Shown in pieces: positions 44,801 to 57,002 of a stretch of DNA of 64,000 nucleotides. Below the pieces are notes generated by a model, which had not been told where the DNA came from, did not search any database, and worked only from the letters and a program-made list of their open reading frames with translations. The translations under genes and the position numbers were made by a program. Positions within the stretch are counted from its first letter, which is position 1. Each line of letters opens with the position of its first letter. Source of the stretch: Chrysoperla carnea (Eukaryota > Arthropoda > Insecta > Neuroptera > Chrysopidae); the NCBI RefSeq assembly GCF_905475395.1, contig NC_058337.1:87166368-87230367 (forward strand), in the 5' to 3' direction.

Positions 44801-47800
44801 TAATAACTATCATTATTATTTTTATGAGGCTGATATTAATGAAAATTGAAATTATCATATAATTTATTATTGAAATAAAATATATGAGATTTATTAATAT
44901 TTAAATCCTTTATAATAAATAGTTACACAATTATATAAACGTAATTATTTTGCAAAAGACAATCAGTAGTTCTTGAATATGTCAGCTATAATTACACTTA
45001 CAGTTAGAATTACTTTCAAAATATTGCTTTCATATAAGAGGACCTGCATACCTTAACAATTGAGACTTGTGTTGATTTTTGAGTATGACACTCTTTTAAT
45101 GTCAATTACGATAAATAATTTATGATTTTACTTTTCTATTTAGTTTTTACCATAGACATCAAGAATGGAGTGAGCGTTCCCTACCCAGCTGTAAAGTTCT
45201 TTATTTGTATGCTACAGACCTCATTTATGTTTTTACCTCATTGATCTTTGAATAACCAATTCATACATAGTATATAGCTAGATTTAATCTAGCTAGATTC
45301 AAAGGTCAACAACAAAATTTTGTCTCCTTCTAACCCCGCCCCTCACGTTTATTCTTTATTATTATCAGTTGAATATGGTAAGAAATTATGACCAATATAA
45401 CTAATACGTCGCTTTACTAGCTCAGTTGGTTAAGGCGTAACCAATTCCGTCCGCCGGTATGCATACCGGTATGCATAGGGTAGCGGGTTCGATTCCTGCC
45501 GTCGCAACAAAATTAATTTAATTAATAGTTGTGATGAGCTGGTGTAGTGCATGATATATGCATGAAGGAGGTGCACTCAGCCTCTGAAATTGAGGAGCTG
45601 ATAAATGAAATTATCAGCGGAAAGGTGGTAAAACACATATATGGTATCACAATGGGCTCTATAGCCTAAGTGTGTCCTTCGTGGACAGCCAATATAACCT
45701 AACATAAGTATCATACCTCATAGGTAAATTTTCGCAGTAAAAACTTAAAAACTTTAATTTACGAACGGAATACTCCGTCCAAAATTTGTTGTCTTTTTCG
45801 TTTTGTACGTACTTTGAAACGCAAAACCCCAAATTTTAAGGGTGGTTACAATTACTTTCTTGGCTCGATTGCAAAAGCTTCTTATCTACTATTTTTAGAG
45901 ACGAGAAAAAAATAAAACTTAAGATAATTACACTACGGGCTTTCTGGAAAAATCGTAATTAACACACCATGGCAACTTTAAAAATAAATTCTATTTTTAA
46001 ATACTTAAAAAATATAACCTTGGTAACTTACCCAATTAAAGCCAATAACAGCTAAACCAGCACTCAATAATTCACCAACAATACTTGCATATGATTGTCC
46101 TGCTGGGAAATATGCTGAAAATTGTGGTGACTGCCAGTGTACAATCTAAAATAGAAGATAACATCGTTCATTAATTGAAAAAATTTCAAAATTCTTTTAA
46201 GCAATATAACTTACACCTGGCAATATTATATTTTCCATGTCTTTTAAAATATCCTGCCATTTATCTGGTTTTTGCGGAGTTTCAGTTGGAAGTACTTTGT
46301 GCAAATAGCCTGGCTCGACAGATGTTAAAACAGGTCTGAAATTAATAATTTATAATTGAATATACAAAATTCTTGTGTGTACTTAAAAAATAATTTTATT
46401 TCGTTAAATTTTCCGAAAGGTGGAAAGGAAGTATCTTTCTACCCATGAATGAAAACTATAATTTTTCAGTATTTAGAAGGGAAGTGAGGAGGAAAACCTA
46501 TATTATTCGGCAGATATTTACTGCGCCATAGATTTTCAAAACTTCATTGAGTGTTTGGTTGATTAAGCAGGCGGGGGACCCAGTTTGTCCCTCTACAGCT
46601 ATTCTATAGCTATAATAAATCTCTACAAGAACTTACTGAAACCAAGCGATAAAATTTCGGATTCCATCGAATTATGATAAAAAATATGATAAAACATAGG
46701 TAGAACAAAATTTTAATATTTGGTAAATGTTTACACATATGGAACTAACAGTTACCCACCCGCTTCGCTTTGTAACTTTAATTTTAAATACATAGGAGTA
46801 TTATAACTTTCATTCCCTTAAAGAATGAATATTTATAAAAAAGTGGTACAGTAAAGTTTTGTCTCAAACCATAAGCACATATATCTACATTTCTAACTTC
46901 AGAAATGACAAAGTTTTATAGAAACTTTCCTACTCTCATTTTAACTCCTTATTACCCTCAACTCTCATTTTATCTGCTTGGTTAACCAATTAGGCGATGG
47001 GTTGCAAAAACCCCTAATTAGTACGCATTTACGTCACATAGGGAACGTTTCTCCAAAATTGCATGCTTCTAGATTCAGTGATTTCAGCTGTGCTTTGATC
47101 GATCAGTCAGTTAGCAAGTCAGTTTCTTCTTATACTATATAGCTATAGAAGAAAATATGGCGAATACACGTATATGTGGTATAGCTAGTTTTGGCCAACT
47201 TTTTGACTAGTAAAGTATAATGGTAGCGCTTCATTGCATTTTAAAAAATTAAACAGTCGTGTTAAATCGGGCGAAACGAGCGAACCTTCTTCGATCGGTC
47301 CAATTTGTTTTAAATGGATGGGTATAGTATTTCAATGTCTATTGGTATTGAAGAATTAACTTTCCAGGAAATATAGGTAAAATAAAAGTATTCATTCATA
47401 TCAAGATCAATAAATTTTTGTTACAATATAATTAAATAACTGTAGGAAATATAAATTTTGGTTATGGGCCATCGAACACGACAATAATCAGTCTGTATGA
47501 GACGTTTTTTTTTGTCATAATTAAAAACGTGTCAATATGCATTGACCTTGAAATTTTTTCCATTTCATATAAATACGCTTTGTTTGCAAAATTTTCCTAA
47601 TTAATCAATAATGATCATAGCTAATCTTAACGATTTTATTGATTAACCACAATTTAACATTGACATTCACTTAAGTACGTGATCAATTATTGTAAATTAG
47701 GTTTTGATTTGATGTTTTGTTTCGGGTTATTGAATAAATGCAGGCGTCATAAAATGAAAAACATTATGTATTACCTAAATTTAATTGATCATTACGCTTA

Positions 47801-49405
47801 CGGTTACATACATCGTACTTAGCGTTAATTATTTGTCAGTCAGGACAAAGTCGTTTATATTTGTTACAGGTAAGGTTGATCTTCAGATAAGAGTTGGTTA
47901 TTCCTAGGTAAAGTTGACTGTTTCTGGTCTTTTCTGTAAACGTTTATTAAAACCGAAAAATGTTGAAATTGGATCAACATATACTATAGTCAGAGTTAAT
48001 TATTCTCTCTGTCTTGAAATAGTAAAAGTTGACTTTTTACAAGGAAACGGTCTACCAGCTAATAAAAAACAAATACGAAAGTTAAAACCTTTATTTTAAG
48101 TGCACATGGAAAAGTTTAAAAAAAAACTTATAAAAATTACTATATTATAAAAAAAAAAGGGTGAGATTATACGGACACTGTCCTGTGCTTAACTGTCCTG
48201 TGCTTAACGTGAGTCTCACGTTAACATAATGATTAGATGGAGTAGATGATTAGCGTGTACAGAATGTTATCTAAGTCTTACTAAGCTTATCTCAGATTAC
48301 GATCATTATATTGTGAATATACCTATATCTTTTCTACGTTTCAAGATGATTGGATTTTAAACAATTATTGCTTTTTATCGAAGGTAGAGTAGAGGACACA
48401 CTCGGGTCCCCAATGCTCATTACTATTCAAGTTCTATTAATTCGATCATTGATTTATAATTTTCATAAATAGGCTTCTCAAGTTTCGTAAAATTTGTTTT
48501 CTCATCTGATGCATAAAGTAGCTCTGTTTGGTGTCTCTGTGTTTAGTACAAACGATTCAAATAGAGCAGAAGTACATAGATACTTGTTTTCCGTTGAATC
48601 GTGCATAGTGCAAAGTTAGAGGAAAAATATTTATAATTAGTTTTTAAAACACGAAATTAAATTAATATAAAATCATGTTAAAAAATTAATCAATTAAACA
48701 TTTAATGCAGAATAATATCATACAGACACACACTACTGAGCATAAGATTTAAAACGTGCAAATTATTCATAGCTATATTTATTATTAATGCATTTCCTTA
48801 TTTATGAAAAAAAATTGTGATCATTTCATATTAATTTATTTATTTTCACTGAGACCTCAGTCACTTGAGACGACTAAAAAAATACACTGATTGATCCTAT
48901 ATGTAAAAGTAAGTTTAAGCACCATGGCGTCAGTTTTTGCCCGGTACAGGTGAGAATATGAATATGAATATGTCACACCCCTTACTGTCTCACCCCTGCA
49001 CCAGTAATTATGTACGGCGTTGCTGGATAAGAATTCGATAAGAAATATATCGATAAACGTCTGTTACGTGATCACATTAATCTTTGAACAAAGCGTTAAG
49101 ACAATACAATGTAAGAACTGTGTAGTGTCATGTGGTAAAATAATAACATTATAGTATGTCTTGCTAATCTTAAAGAGAATTTTAAGATTTGCTTTCAGCT
49201 TTGAGAATAAATATGTCGTTATGGGATGAATGATCTCGTTTACATTGGGTAAAATAGTAATGGGTGAGTAAAGCACAAATTTATATTCCAGAATAATGAC
49301 AATATGAAAATTTGTTATATCTTACCGTTCTCGTATGTTTTCCAAATAATTTATAATGAACTCAATTGATGCACCAGCAAATTGTCGAAATTCTTCGGAA
49401 TCCAT
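38857..49405 (-). CDS. amd: 3,4-dihydroxyphenylacetaldehyde synthase, amd type (5 coding exons, 520 aa)
   Basis: PLP-dependent enzyme of the aromatic amino acid decarboxylase family, orthologous to Drosophila l(2)amd. It converts DOPA to DHPAA, a cuticle cross-linking precursor. Minus-strand coding exons are 49405-49326, 46335-46215, 46145-46032, 40172-40053 and 39984-38857, all GT-AG. Exon 1 to 2 splits an Arg codon (CG|A); the others are phase 0. The sum is 520 codons plus TAG. Motifs in order: MDSEEFRQF start and VEPGYL (exons 1-2), [12 protein letters not shown] and FNW (exon 3), SPACTELE and GPGGGIIQ (exon 4), [15 protein letters not shown] with Asp 271, and NFNLHKW with PLP Lys 303 (exon 5). 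Position 192 is Asn (NQSNSSVEK) where true decarboxylases have His. Asn 192 together with NFNLHK and the C-terminal EKSQ indicates the amd/DHPAA synthase branch, not Ddc, Tdc or Hdc. The ATG has G at -3 and +4; an acceptor AG just 5' (49409-49410) implies an upstream non-coding exon. Confidence 0.93.
40310..40700. repeat. Possible degenerate transposon in amd intron 4
   Basis: CAGTGATGGGAAAAAGTTTG at 40326 and a second AAAGTTTGGTTATCC near 40652 resemble the end sequence of Tc1/mariner-like elements, but in direct orientation and without a transposase frame. Low confidence. Confidence 0.25.
41070..41643. repeat. Near-perfect 570-bp palindrome in amd intron 4
   Basis: Two arms of about 280 bp meet near 41362 around AAATCCAAAAATTCGGATTT. 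Matching blocks include TCGCATTTAAGATGAAG, CGTTATTTATAGGAATATCG, ATACAGGGTGATTGGTCA, TACTACAAATTGACAAATA and a TATACCCATATAC-like block on the left, each answered in inverse on the right. Arms differ by scattered substitutions and small indels. No coding capacity. A foldback element, or an inverted tandem of one repeat unit. Confidence 0.85.
42590..43644 (-). mobile_element. hAT transposon deletion derivative
   Basis: The right end, read on the minus strand, begins CAGTGATGGATTTAGGCCTA, a hAT-type terminus. Exact 8-bp direct repeats GTTTTTGG flank the segment (42582-42589 and 43645-43652), the duplication length of hAT elements. The left end starts GCCCCGTTCGATGCGCCGCC and lacks a CAGTG counterpart, so that terminus has been altered. 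Inside, on the minus strand, only the C-terminal part of a transposase remains. Confidence 0.7.
42772..43215 (-). pseudogene. hAT transposase C-terminal remnant
   Basis: Reading the minus strand from about 43215, one frame gives [20 protein letters not shown]..., [19 protein letters not shown], then an in-frame TAA (near 43020). It continues with [40 protein letters not shown] and [13 protein letters not shown] to a KARKKK tail. The [19 protein letters not shown] segment is the hAT dimerisation domain typical of ZMYM1-like hAT transposases. The internal stop and loss of all upstream catalytic sequence show it is dead. Confidence 0.8.
43645..45407. other. amd intron 4, distal part; nothing recognised
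   Basis: AT-rich intron sequence without a supported gene. The open frame at 44294-44482 has no domain. Confidence 0.45.
45408..45705 (+). mobile_element. tRNA-derived SINE
   Basis: The head contains a perfect RNA polymerase III A box TAGCTCAGTTGG (45418-45429) and B box GGTTCGATTCC (about 45487-45497), followed by TGCCGTCGCAAC. The segment between them is expanded and holds a 16-bp palindrome CCGGTATGCATACCGG (45454-45469), so it cannot fold as a tRNA. A body of about 200 bp follows, with GTGCACTCAGCCTCTGAAAT and CAATGGGCTCTATAGCCTAA, then TGTGTCCTTCGTGGACAGCC, ending in CAATATAACCTAACATAA. CCAATATAAC also precedes the head (45392-45401), a possible target duplication. Confidence 0.75.
46745..47010 (-). 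repeat. Degenerate Helitron-like fragment
   Basis: On the minus strand the end reads AAGCGAAGCGGGTGGGTAAC followed by TGTTAG, resembling the 3' ends of the Helitron copies but with CTAG decayed. Upstream similarity is weak. Lies in amd intron 1. Confidence 0.35.
47011..49325. other. amd intron 1; nothing recognised but a short tandem repeat
   Basis: The 15-nt unit CTGTCCTGTGCTTAA occurs twice in tandem near 48178-48207. No exon recognised; the open frame at 47914-48099 has no domain. Confidence 0.4.
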
Positions 49406-49408
49406 GTC

Positions 49409-52400
49409 CTATATAACACACATATACATATTAATAACGAATTGGAACGATGCAAAAATATAAGTATCGCACGGGTAGTTTAGTATGATCAGCTTCACAA
49501 GTAGATGCCAAGATAAAAAATTAAACCTTCGATCAACTGGCCAAAGCTAATGAGCCAAGCTTGTTATTAATTCGCCCTTTTAAATAAAATTTCAATTTAT
49601 GATTTTTCTGTTATGGTATTAAAGGGTAGCGATAATAAAGTTATTTAATTAAAGCAAGCATTCACACTGATTCAAACCCTGATTTTTGTGCTTTTATTTA
49701 ATATTCTACTTAAGAATCTATAAAAGCTTATACAAGTAATCATTAGACATAGGTAGGTACTACGTAATGTAAACGGAAAATAAATCCGGAAAAAGTAGAC
49801 CGAAAAAAATTTCTGTAATAGTGTCCCATTTTTGAACGCAAAGGCTAAAAACTTCAGAACTCAACCAATTCATCTATAGTCGACAAATTCAGCCCAACCA
49901 ACTCGTAATTACAACAATACTCCGGGCCTATAAAATTTTTCGGGTCTATTTATTCTGATTACCAATGTAAACATAAAAAATAGATCCGGCAAAATCCGTC
50001 GTTGAGCATGATTAATTTTCGCATGGAAACTTTTTGCAGGATCCCATTTAAAACATGATCCAGGACAAAAAAGTGCAGGTTGTCTGAGGGTAACCCCCTA
50101 GGATATTGTTTAAACTAATTTTTTTTAAACAAATAAGTGTTAATGACCGAATCGCTTCGGAAGAATTTTTGCAGGAACCCGTTTAAAACATGCTCCAGAA
50201 CGTAAAAGTGCAGGTTGCCGGTGGGTTACCCGGTAGGTAATGTATAAAATAATTTTTTTTAACAAATAAGTAATATTGACCGAATTGCTTCGGAAAAAAT
50301 ATCATCATATAATTGGGGTAGGAGACGACCTAGATATTCTTTAGAGAGCTACATCTTCACTTAAGAGTTATAATGTGTTGTGAGGCAGCGGGGAGGGGTA
50401 TTTTAAACCAAATATTTAATTACAATTGTGTTAACAATACTAATAATATTTTTAATTAATAAAACATTAAACTACTTTACTCAACAATGTCTTTACTTTA
50501 GTGGTTAAATTGAATTAAATTGAATGGTGCACATAGCTTCTTAACTATTGGGCTTTGGACAAAAGTAAATAAGGTACTTTCGACTTAATATTATCAAAAG
50601 AGTACGCTCTGAAATTATGTTCATCGAGTTACGGGACACCCTGTATAGTGGCCGATTTGAAAATCAAATGTTTGATGCTATCTCCTCCGTTGATGGAGCA
50701 AACAAAAATTGTTTCGCTTAAAATAAACTAGAATATTGCGGTAAAACTTGTCACCCGGTACGTCTTATAAATAAGTACATAATATGAATTTTACCTACGT
50801 GAAAGTTTTTTATTTGTATAAGTATTTTATTGTATAAAATTTAATATATATATTTAGTGAAAATAATTGCCAAATTATGTATAAGAAATTTATTGTTTAC
50901 ATTTTTAATTAAGATTATTTTTTTATTTTATGACGCTTCTAAAATACCAAATTGGTAATTAAGGCATAGTAAAGAAAATGTTGTAGGTAAGTACAAATTG
51001 AATTTAGAACTCTTCACAGACCTTTTTTCATAGATCGGTATTATTTCAGAATCATTGGGATTTTGAAAAAAGAAAAAAAAAACAATTTAAAAACCTTAGT
51101 AAATTATTGAAACCAAAAACCCGTTGTGCCCGACTAATTAAGGATGTATGATTATGAGCATGGTAGTTGGGACACAAATTTAAAATATTTGATGGTAAAT
51201 TGTGTTAAAACTTGACAATATAAGACGAAAAGTAAGAATAAAATTTTTCGATATCTGGACTAATTTTCAAAATATCGAAAATTTTGTTTAATTATTTAGC
51301 TTTCGATATTTCGAAAACCAAAGCAGATATCGAAAAATTTCATACTTATTTTTCGTCTATATTCATGAAGTGAAAAAAATTCCTCGTCAAAGTTGAAAAT
51401 AAAGTACAAATTAATTTCAACGATAAGTCTAAACTTGCCTTGGCAATCGTACTGCCTTAATTATTATTAATCTACAAATTAAATATATGGTTTTTGGAAA
51501 ACGCTTATTTGTATCTGCAAAATATATATCCGTTATTCAATTTTATACAGAATGAATCAATTAAATGCAACTCAATGAATGGGTTCTTTAGTTCTTTTTA
51601 AAATTTTCATTAGCCAAAACTATATACAAATTTGTTTACTGAATACAGTCTTTTCATTTTAGTAACATTATTTCAAAAACTTTTTGCGTCCTCAGTAGCT
51701 TAAGTTATCATTTGTAGCATGTTTTTTAATCAAAGGGCAGGCATAGCTATAATAAACTAAGAAATTATTGAAATAATTTTTTTATTATGAACGTACATAC
51801 ATATCAAATTTCTGCTAAATGATTTTTGTTTTTATAATTTCAACCCATCCCTAAAATAATGGTCAGAGTTCTTAAAATGAAAATAGAACATTTTTCGATG
51901 TAATAAACTCTTCTTGAGGTAAAAAATTCTATTTTAGTAAACAAATCAAATTGATATAAATGTAAAAAATAAGCAACATAATTTAGACCTATTTTTGAAC
52001 AAGGTTTAGAAGACATAGAAGATTAAATTCAAAAAAGAGAATAATAATAAAAAATATTTCGAATAATTATTTATTGTCCAAAACAAAATTAGAATTCTAC
52101 CTCCATTATCTAATACTAAAAATTAAATCAAAATTACTTACCTTAAAAATTAAAATTTCCAAAAATATAACTCGAATTCTGATCTCGCAACAAACTAAAA
52201 CCGCTTCTTATATCAACTAACAATTTATACTGCGTTATTTAAGCAGTTACAGTAATGAAAGTGAACGTACTTTTTTTTAAGTAATAATAATTATTAGGTT
52301 TTATTGTTATAAGATTCAACAACACACAAGATGAAGAAAGTTTTAATTATTTATTTCAAAGAAAAAATAAAGAAAAAAAATCTTAAATCAATTGATTCGG

Positions 52401-53330
52401 CAAACAAAAATGAAATGAATGCCAAGGGTACTTTCTCAACTCTTTATATTGGATTTTAGTTCTTTTGATGAAGTAAGAATATTGAGTTGTGAGTATGATA
52501 ATAACTATTTATTGCCACTAAAAAATTGGTTTGAGATTCTTCCAATTATAAAAATTATTATCTACATTACGTAAAATGTCCTCGGTCAATACTTTTAAAA
52601 AATATTTCTACGTAGCTAATGATTTTTTCTTTTAATAATTTTTTCATTGTTTAAAATAAAACTTTTATAATAATTTTTCAGTAAATCAATCTTACGTTGA
52701 ATATTGTGGAAAAAAAATATTATAAAATAAATCAAACCTTGGAATGGTGAAGTTATCCGGAACGCACGCTATATTTCAATACCTACTCCTATCTAATGAG
52801 AATTCGATAAGGTGGGTATTGGTTACAGTTAAATCTCTGCGATAATCGAAAAGTATTTACGTTTCAAAAAAATATCATCATATTTGATATCGTAGAATCA
52901 AAGTATTAAGAAAATATGCAATGAAAAATCGAGATGTAAATTCAGAAGCGTTTGCCCTATTGGCAAATGAAACATCCCTTCATTTGGGGTGAAAAATGGA
53001 TATTCTGTTTAATCTGTTTAAATGATTTGACTTACAAACTTTTATTTAATTAATTTTCTTTAAAAAAATAGTTTTTAAAAAATGTTAAAAAAAAAAAAAA
53101 GTTTAATACATAATTTTATCCATAGAAATGAATAAAAAAAAAAAAATTGAGCTTCCATTAAAAAATAAAGTTCACATTTGAAGTTGAAAATGAACTTCAA
53201 GGTCAAATAGAGAAGTTTTACATGTTATTCCTCCTATAATTTCTATTATAACCATTTTCCATGAAAATGGATTAACGTTCATTACGTATTTTCAATTAAA
53301 CAAAACGAAAGAAACGAAAAATTACACAGT
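49409..53330. other. Upstream of amd; repeats, no gene
   Basis: No coding sequence is supported. The stretch holds the repeat at 49979-50310. A 5' non-coding exon and promoter of amd are expected somewhere here but cannot be located by eye. Confidence 0.45.
49979..50310 (+). repeat. Partial copy of the CCGGTAAAATCCGTC foldback family
   Basis: ATAGATCCGGCAAAATCCGT and ATTTTCGCA, then two successive versions of the unit AAAGTGCAGGTTG...GGGTTACCC...TTTTTTTTAAACAAATAA...GACCGAATCGCTTCGGAA (about 50040-50175 and 50176-50310). This is the arm sequence of the foldback at 59497-60200, here arranged head to tail. Confidence 0.65.
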
Positions 53331-53334
53331 AGTT

Positions 53335-53402
53335 GGGAATCGAATCCGGGTCTTCTAGATATCTGGTCTAGGGCGTTGCTTATCCGTCGCCGCTGTTATA
53401 CG
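53335..53402 (-). repeat. tRNA-like sequence, probable SINE head
   Basis: On the minus strand GGCGACGGATAAGCAACGCC is followed by CTAGACCAGATATCTAG (a 5-bp stem with a 7-nt loop) and the B box GGATTCGATTCC. The layout is tRNA-like, but the anticodon loop has C where U33 is invariant and the acceptor stem does not pair. Taken as a SINE head or tRNA pseudogene. Confidence 0.5.
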
Positions 53403-54250
53403 TAAGTGACTTAATTTAACTGTAAAGTCTCGCCTTCATATGAAGGACATAGAGAAAGAATATGCTACGCCACATGAACCTATTTGCTATTAAAAATTTT
53501 AAACCTCTTGATAGTGCACTTTTGGTCATAAATATAATAAAAAATCCATTAATTGACTTCTAGAACATTATAAGTTCCGATTATAGATATTTCTGAGCTT
53601 TTTGGGTGATTTTACACAAATAGGCCTCTTGATATTTGTATTTCGTATAGTCGGCCATTATCGAATTATATGGTGTATAATGTTTGAAAAACTCAAAAAT
53701 GACAATTTTCAAGGTTGAATAAAATTCCAAAAATATGAAATTCACTTTTCTTAAACTTGTAAATAATCTTTGAAATCCTTTAACAAAATCCTGATAGTAG
53801 GTAGATAAGATAAGAATTACACAATAACGAAAAACTATACTAAACTTGACGAAACGTAAGAAAATCTACGTAAGGAAATCGGTAAATTTTACTATGCAAA
53901 TATGCAATTTTCGACTTGAAGAGGTTTGCCTGTAATCTCAATTTATGTATTTACAAAAATATTATTCATATTAGTAGCTAATTAATTTAATTACACCTGC
54001 ATTAGATTAACTATGGGGTTAATCATACCAAGTTTACTTACGGTAAATTTTCATCTTAACAATAGATTCTTTTTTTAAAACAAATGAACTGAAACTGTTA
54101 TTCGAACTCATCGATAATAATTCCAGGAGATCGTTATATAAAAGAAACATTATACAACGTCATTGAAAATTTGCATATAAAAATTGTTTTAAGTATTCTG
54201 GTTACAATCGCAAGAAACTCATTAATATTCTTCTCTATTAAAAAGGTCTC

Positions 54251-54459
54251 GCTAATTAGGTACCAAAGTCAGAAATTAGGTGCTCTGTACCTTTATGTGA
54301 TTCTAGCAACTGTTTATCACTAACCGTTTACCACTTAATCTTAATAAGCACCTAATTGTGTTTTCTTAACATTCATTACTTCATTTTTATTTTCATTGCG
54401 TTGCTAGCATCATATAAAGTTACAGAGCACTTAATTTCTGATTTTGGTACCTAATTAGC
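54251..54459. repeat. Foldback MITE, 209 bp
   Basis: 60-bp arms 54251-54310 and 54400-54459 with five or six mismatches, ends GCTAATTAGGTACC / GGTACCTAATTAGC, shared block AGAAATTAGGTGCTCTGTA. The loop is 89 bp. Non-coding. Confidence 0.85.
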
Positions 54460-55604
54460 ATTTAAAAAGTATTATATATTGGCATTTTTTAAATGCGACT
54501 TCCGTACTTTCTATCGTTGGCGTAACAGATCTAATATAATACCATGGTATTATAATATAATCTCGACACAACCGTTTCACACAGATTTTCCCGTAAATTT
54601 CCCGAGGTTGTTTCTGACTGTAATAAGAGGAAATTTCATAATTATAGAATACTTAAATCAATAAAGTATTTTCTTACTTTTGCAAAAAAAATAAATAAAT
54701 AAATAAAAAAAGTAAGTAGACTTACTGTATTTATTAAACAAATTTTTTGTTAATATTAATTCTTTTTTGTTTACTTTAGGTATATCATTGTTTATTTTTA
54801 TTACTTACGTTTAATTTTCATTAATTGGTAAAAAAAACTATTAAATGAAACCGAAAAAAATTTTCTATCATTATGTAATTTAACGTTTTCTTCCTTATAA
54901 AAAAAATTGTATTAAATCATTGTATTAAGTCGTAAATCTATGTTTTTCTACCTTCCAAGCCGCTAAACCATTAGTGGAAAAGTTTTACTAGACCGCATTA
55001 ATCCACTAATTCTTCAAATAATAAGTTAATTCTTCAAAAACTACAGGGTGCAGTGTGCGTGATCTAAATATCCAAGCTAAAAATTTATATTAAAATCTCA
55101 AAACAAGCAACAATTTCTTTTGAAATAGACGAAGAAACGAAGGAATAAAGTTCGAAAAAATTTAAGCATTAAGTCGGTCTCACAGGTACCTGGTGCTCAA
55201 GGTAAACGATTCCACGTCGTCTAGTGGAGTTTTCGGGAAATTTGTTATATAATCGGTCCAAACTCATTGAACGACAAAGCTGGTGAAAATTTAGAAAAAA
55301 TGAAAATGTTATCCCGAAAAATGATTTTTTACTGTATAAAATAACCATTATTCATTCATATTTATATTATAGAAATATATATATATATATATAACTTTTA
55401 TCAATTTTTCTGGTTTAATTATTATTATTAAATAATATGCCTTCCTTTTTTTTATCATTTACATCGATTTCAGAAATATCAAACAGAACCTACATTTAAA
55501 AAAAAATATTACTACAATTATTCATTAAAAAAACAAGTTTATAGAAAAAAAGGAGAGTAAAAGGTATGTTTATTACATTATTGACTAGTATAACATGTCA
55601 ATGG

Positions 55605-56265
55605 TGGAGTAGTCGCTAGCCCAGTCGCCTCCGGTTAAGAGTACCTCGGTTCATATCTAGCAATGTCACGATCAATTTTTAATTAAATATTTTATTACGC
55701 TGAGATAATGTCATCTTTTTAGATAATTGTTATGAGAGCCAAAAGCGACAAATAAGTAAGTGAGGGAGGTATATTTTATGTTATTTTAATTCCCTCCCCT
55801 TGGCAGAAGATTGATTTATGACATGAGTAGGAAAGTGGGACGGACTAACTTAATTAATTTTTTGTGTGAAATAACATGTTCTCCTATTACAAAATCTTAT
55901 AAATTTCATTTCAAGAATAAGTTAGCATGGTTAGTTATAAATAAGTGGGATAAAATATATAACATGTTCTTCTGTTACAAAATTTCAAATTTTAGAGTGA
56001 TTTTTTAATTTTATAGCTCCGCGATCTTAGCACCTCATGTGCGGAATTTCGATTGACCAATTATACCATCTGAAAGGTCAGAAATTGGTCATAAAAGGTC
56101 AGTTGGTCTCATTAATTGGTCAGCATCAGAAAATTTTTTATTAAAGATTAAAGTTTTTCAAGGTCAATTAATAAGTTAAGCACCTCATTCGCAGAAAAAA
56201 TAAAAAACTCCACCTATGCGCGATCGGGAAGCATTCGCTGATAATTGGTCAGCTAATATAAATAA
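55605..56265 (+). repeat. tRNA-headed arm, left, of an inverted pair
   Basis: Begins with a tRNA-like stretch (GGTGGAGTAGTCGCTAGCCC, then a degenerate B box GGTTCATATCT at about 55653). It continues through CATGTTCTTCTGTTACAAAA (55963), AGCTCCGCGATCTTAGCACC (56017) and several AATTGGTCAG motifs to TCGGGAAGCATTCGCTGATA. The same order of blocks is found in inverse from 58795 to 58205. Confidence 0.6.
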
Positions 56266-56476
56266 TTGGTCAGTTTAATTTAATATTAAAAAAAATTAAA
56301 AAAGTTGTCTCTGTCGTAACGCGCATGCTTTGAGCCGGATGGTTTTATCAGGGCAGTGAGTACTTACGCACAGCTCTTCACTATAAACCAGACAGAGTAG
56401 GGGAAATATTTTTTTTATAATTTTTTACTTTTAAAAAAATGAATTTTTCCTTTTATTTAAATTTTTCACTCTTTTT

Positions 56477-57002
56477 ATACCATGTATATATGAAATATAC
56501 ATAGTATATTAAGTTTAGTCCCAAGTTTGTAACGCTTAAAAATAATGATGTTAGTATACAAATTTTGTCATAGGTGTTCGTAAAATCACCTAATTAGTCC
56601 ATTTCCGGTTGTCCGTCCGCCCATCCGTCCGTCTGTGGACACGATAACTCAAAAACGAAAAAAGATATCGAGCTGAAATTTTTACAGCGTACTCAGGACG
56701 TAAAAAGTGAGGTCAAGTTCGTAAATGAGCATCATAGGTGAATTGGGTCTTGGGTCCGTAGGACCCATCTTGTAAACCGTTAGAGATAGAAAAAAAGTTT
56801 AAATGTAAAATTTTTTTTCATAAACATCACTGTTTACTCGTGAGGGCGCCAATTAGGCGGAAATTTTATAATAGGTACTATACTTGATTATCAGTTATGT
56901 ATGTGTCACATGTTTGTATGTGTAATGTGATAAATAAATCAACACTGACTATGCATGGTATTTCAACAATTAACTCAGTCAATTGTTTGTTTTCACTTGT
57001 AT
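56477..57002 (+). mobile_element. ATACCATG MITE family, copy E
   Basis: Starts ATACCATGTATATATGAAAT and ends GCATGGTATTTCAACAATTA then TTTTCACTTGTAT. Internal blocks match copy A. It lies between the two inverted tRNA-headed arms, so it probably inserted into that structure. Confidence 0.75.

Noticed and set aside
45408-45500. Functional tRNA gene suggested by perfect A and B boxes
   Set aside because: The box spacing is expanded by a palindrome, no anticodon stem-loop forms, and a SINE body follows directly.
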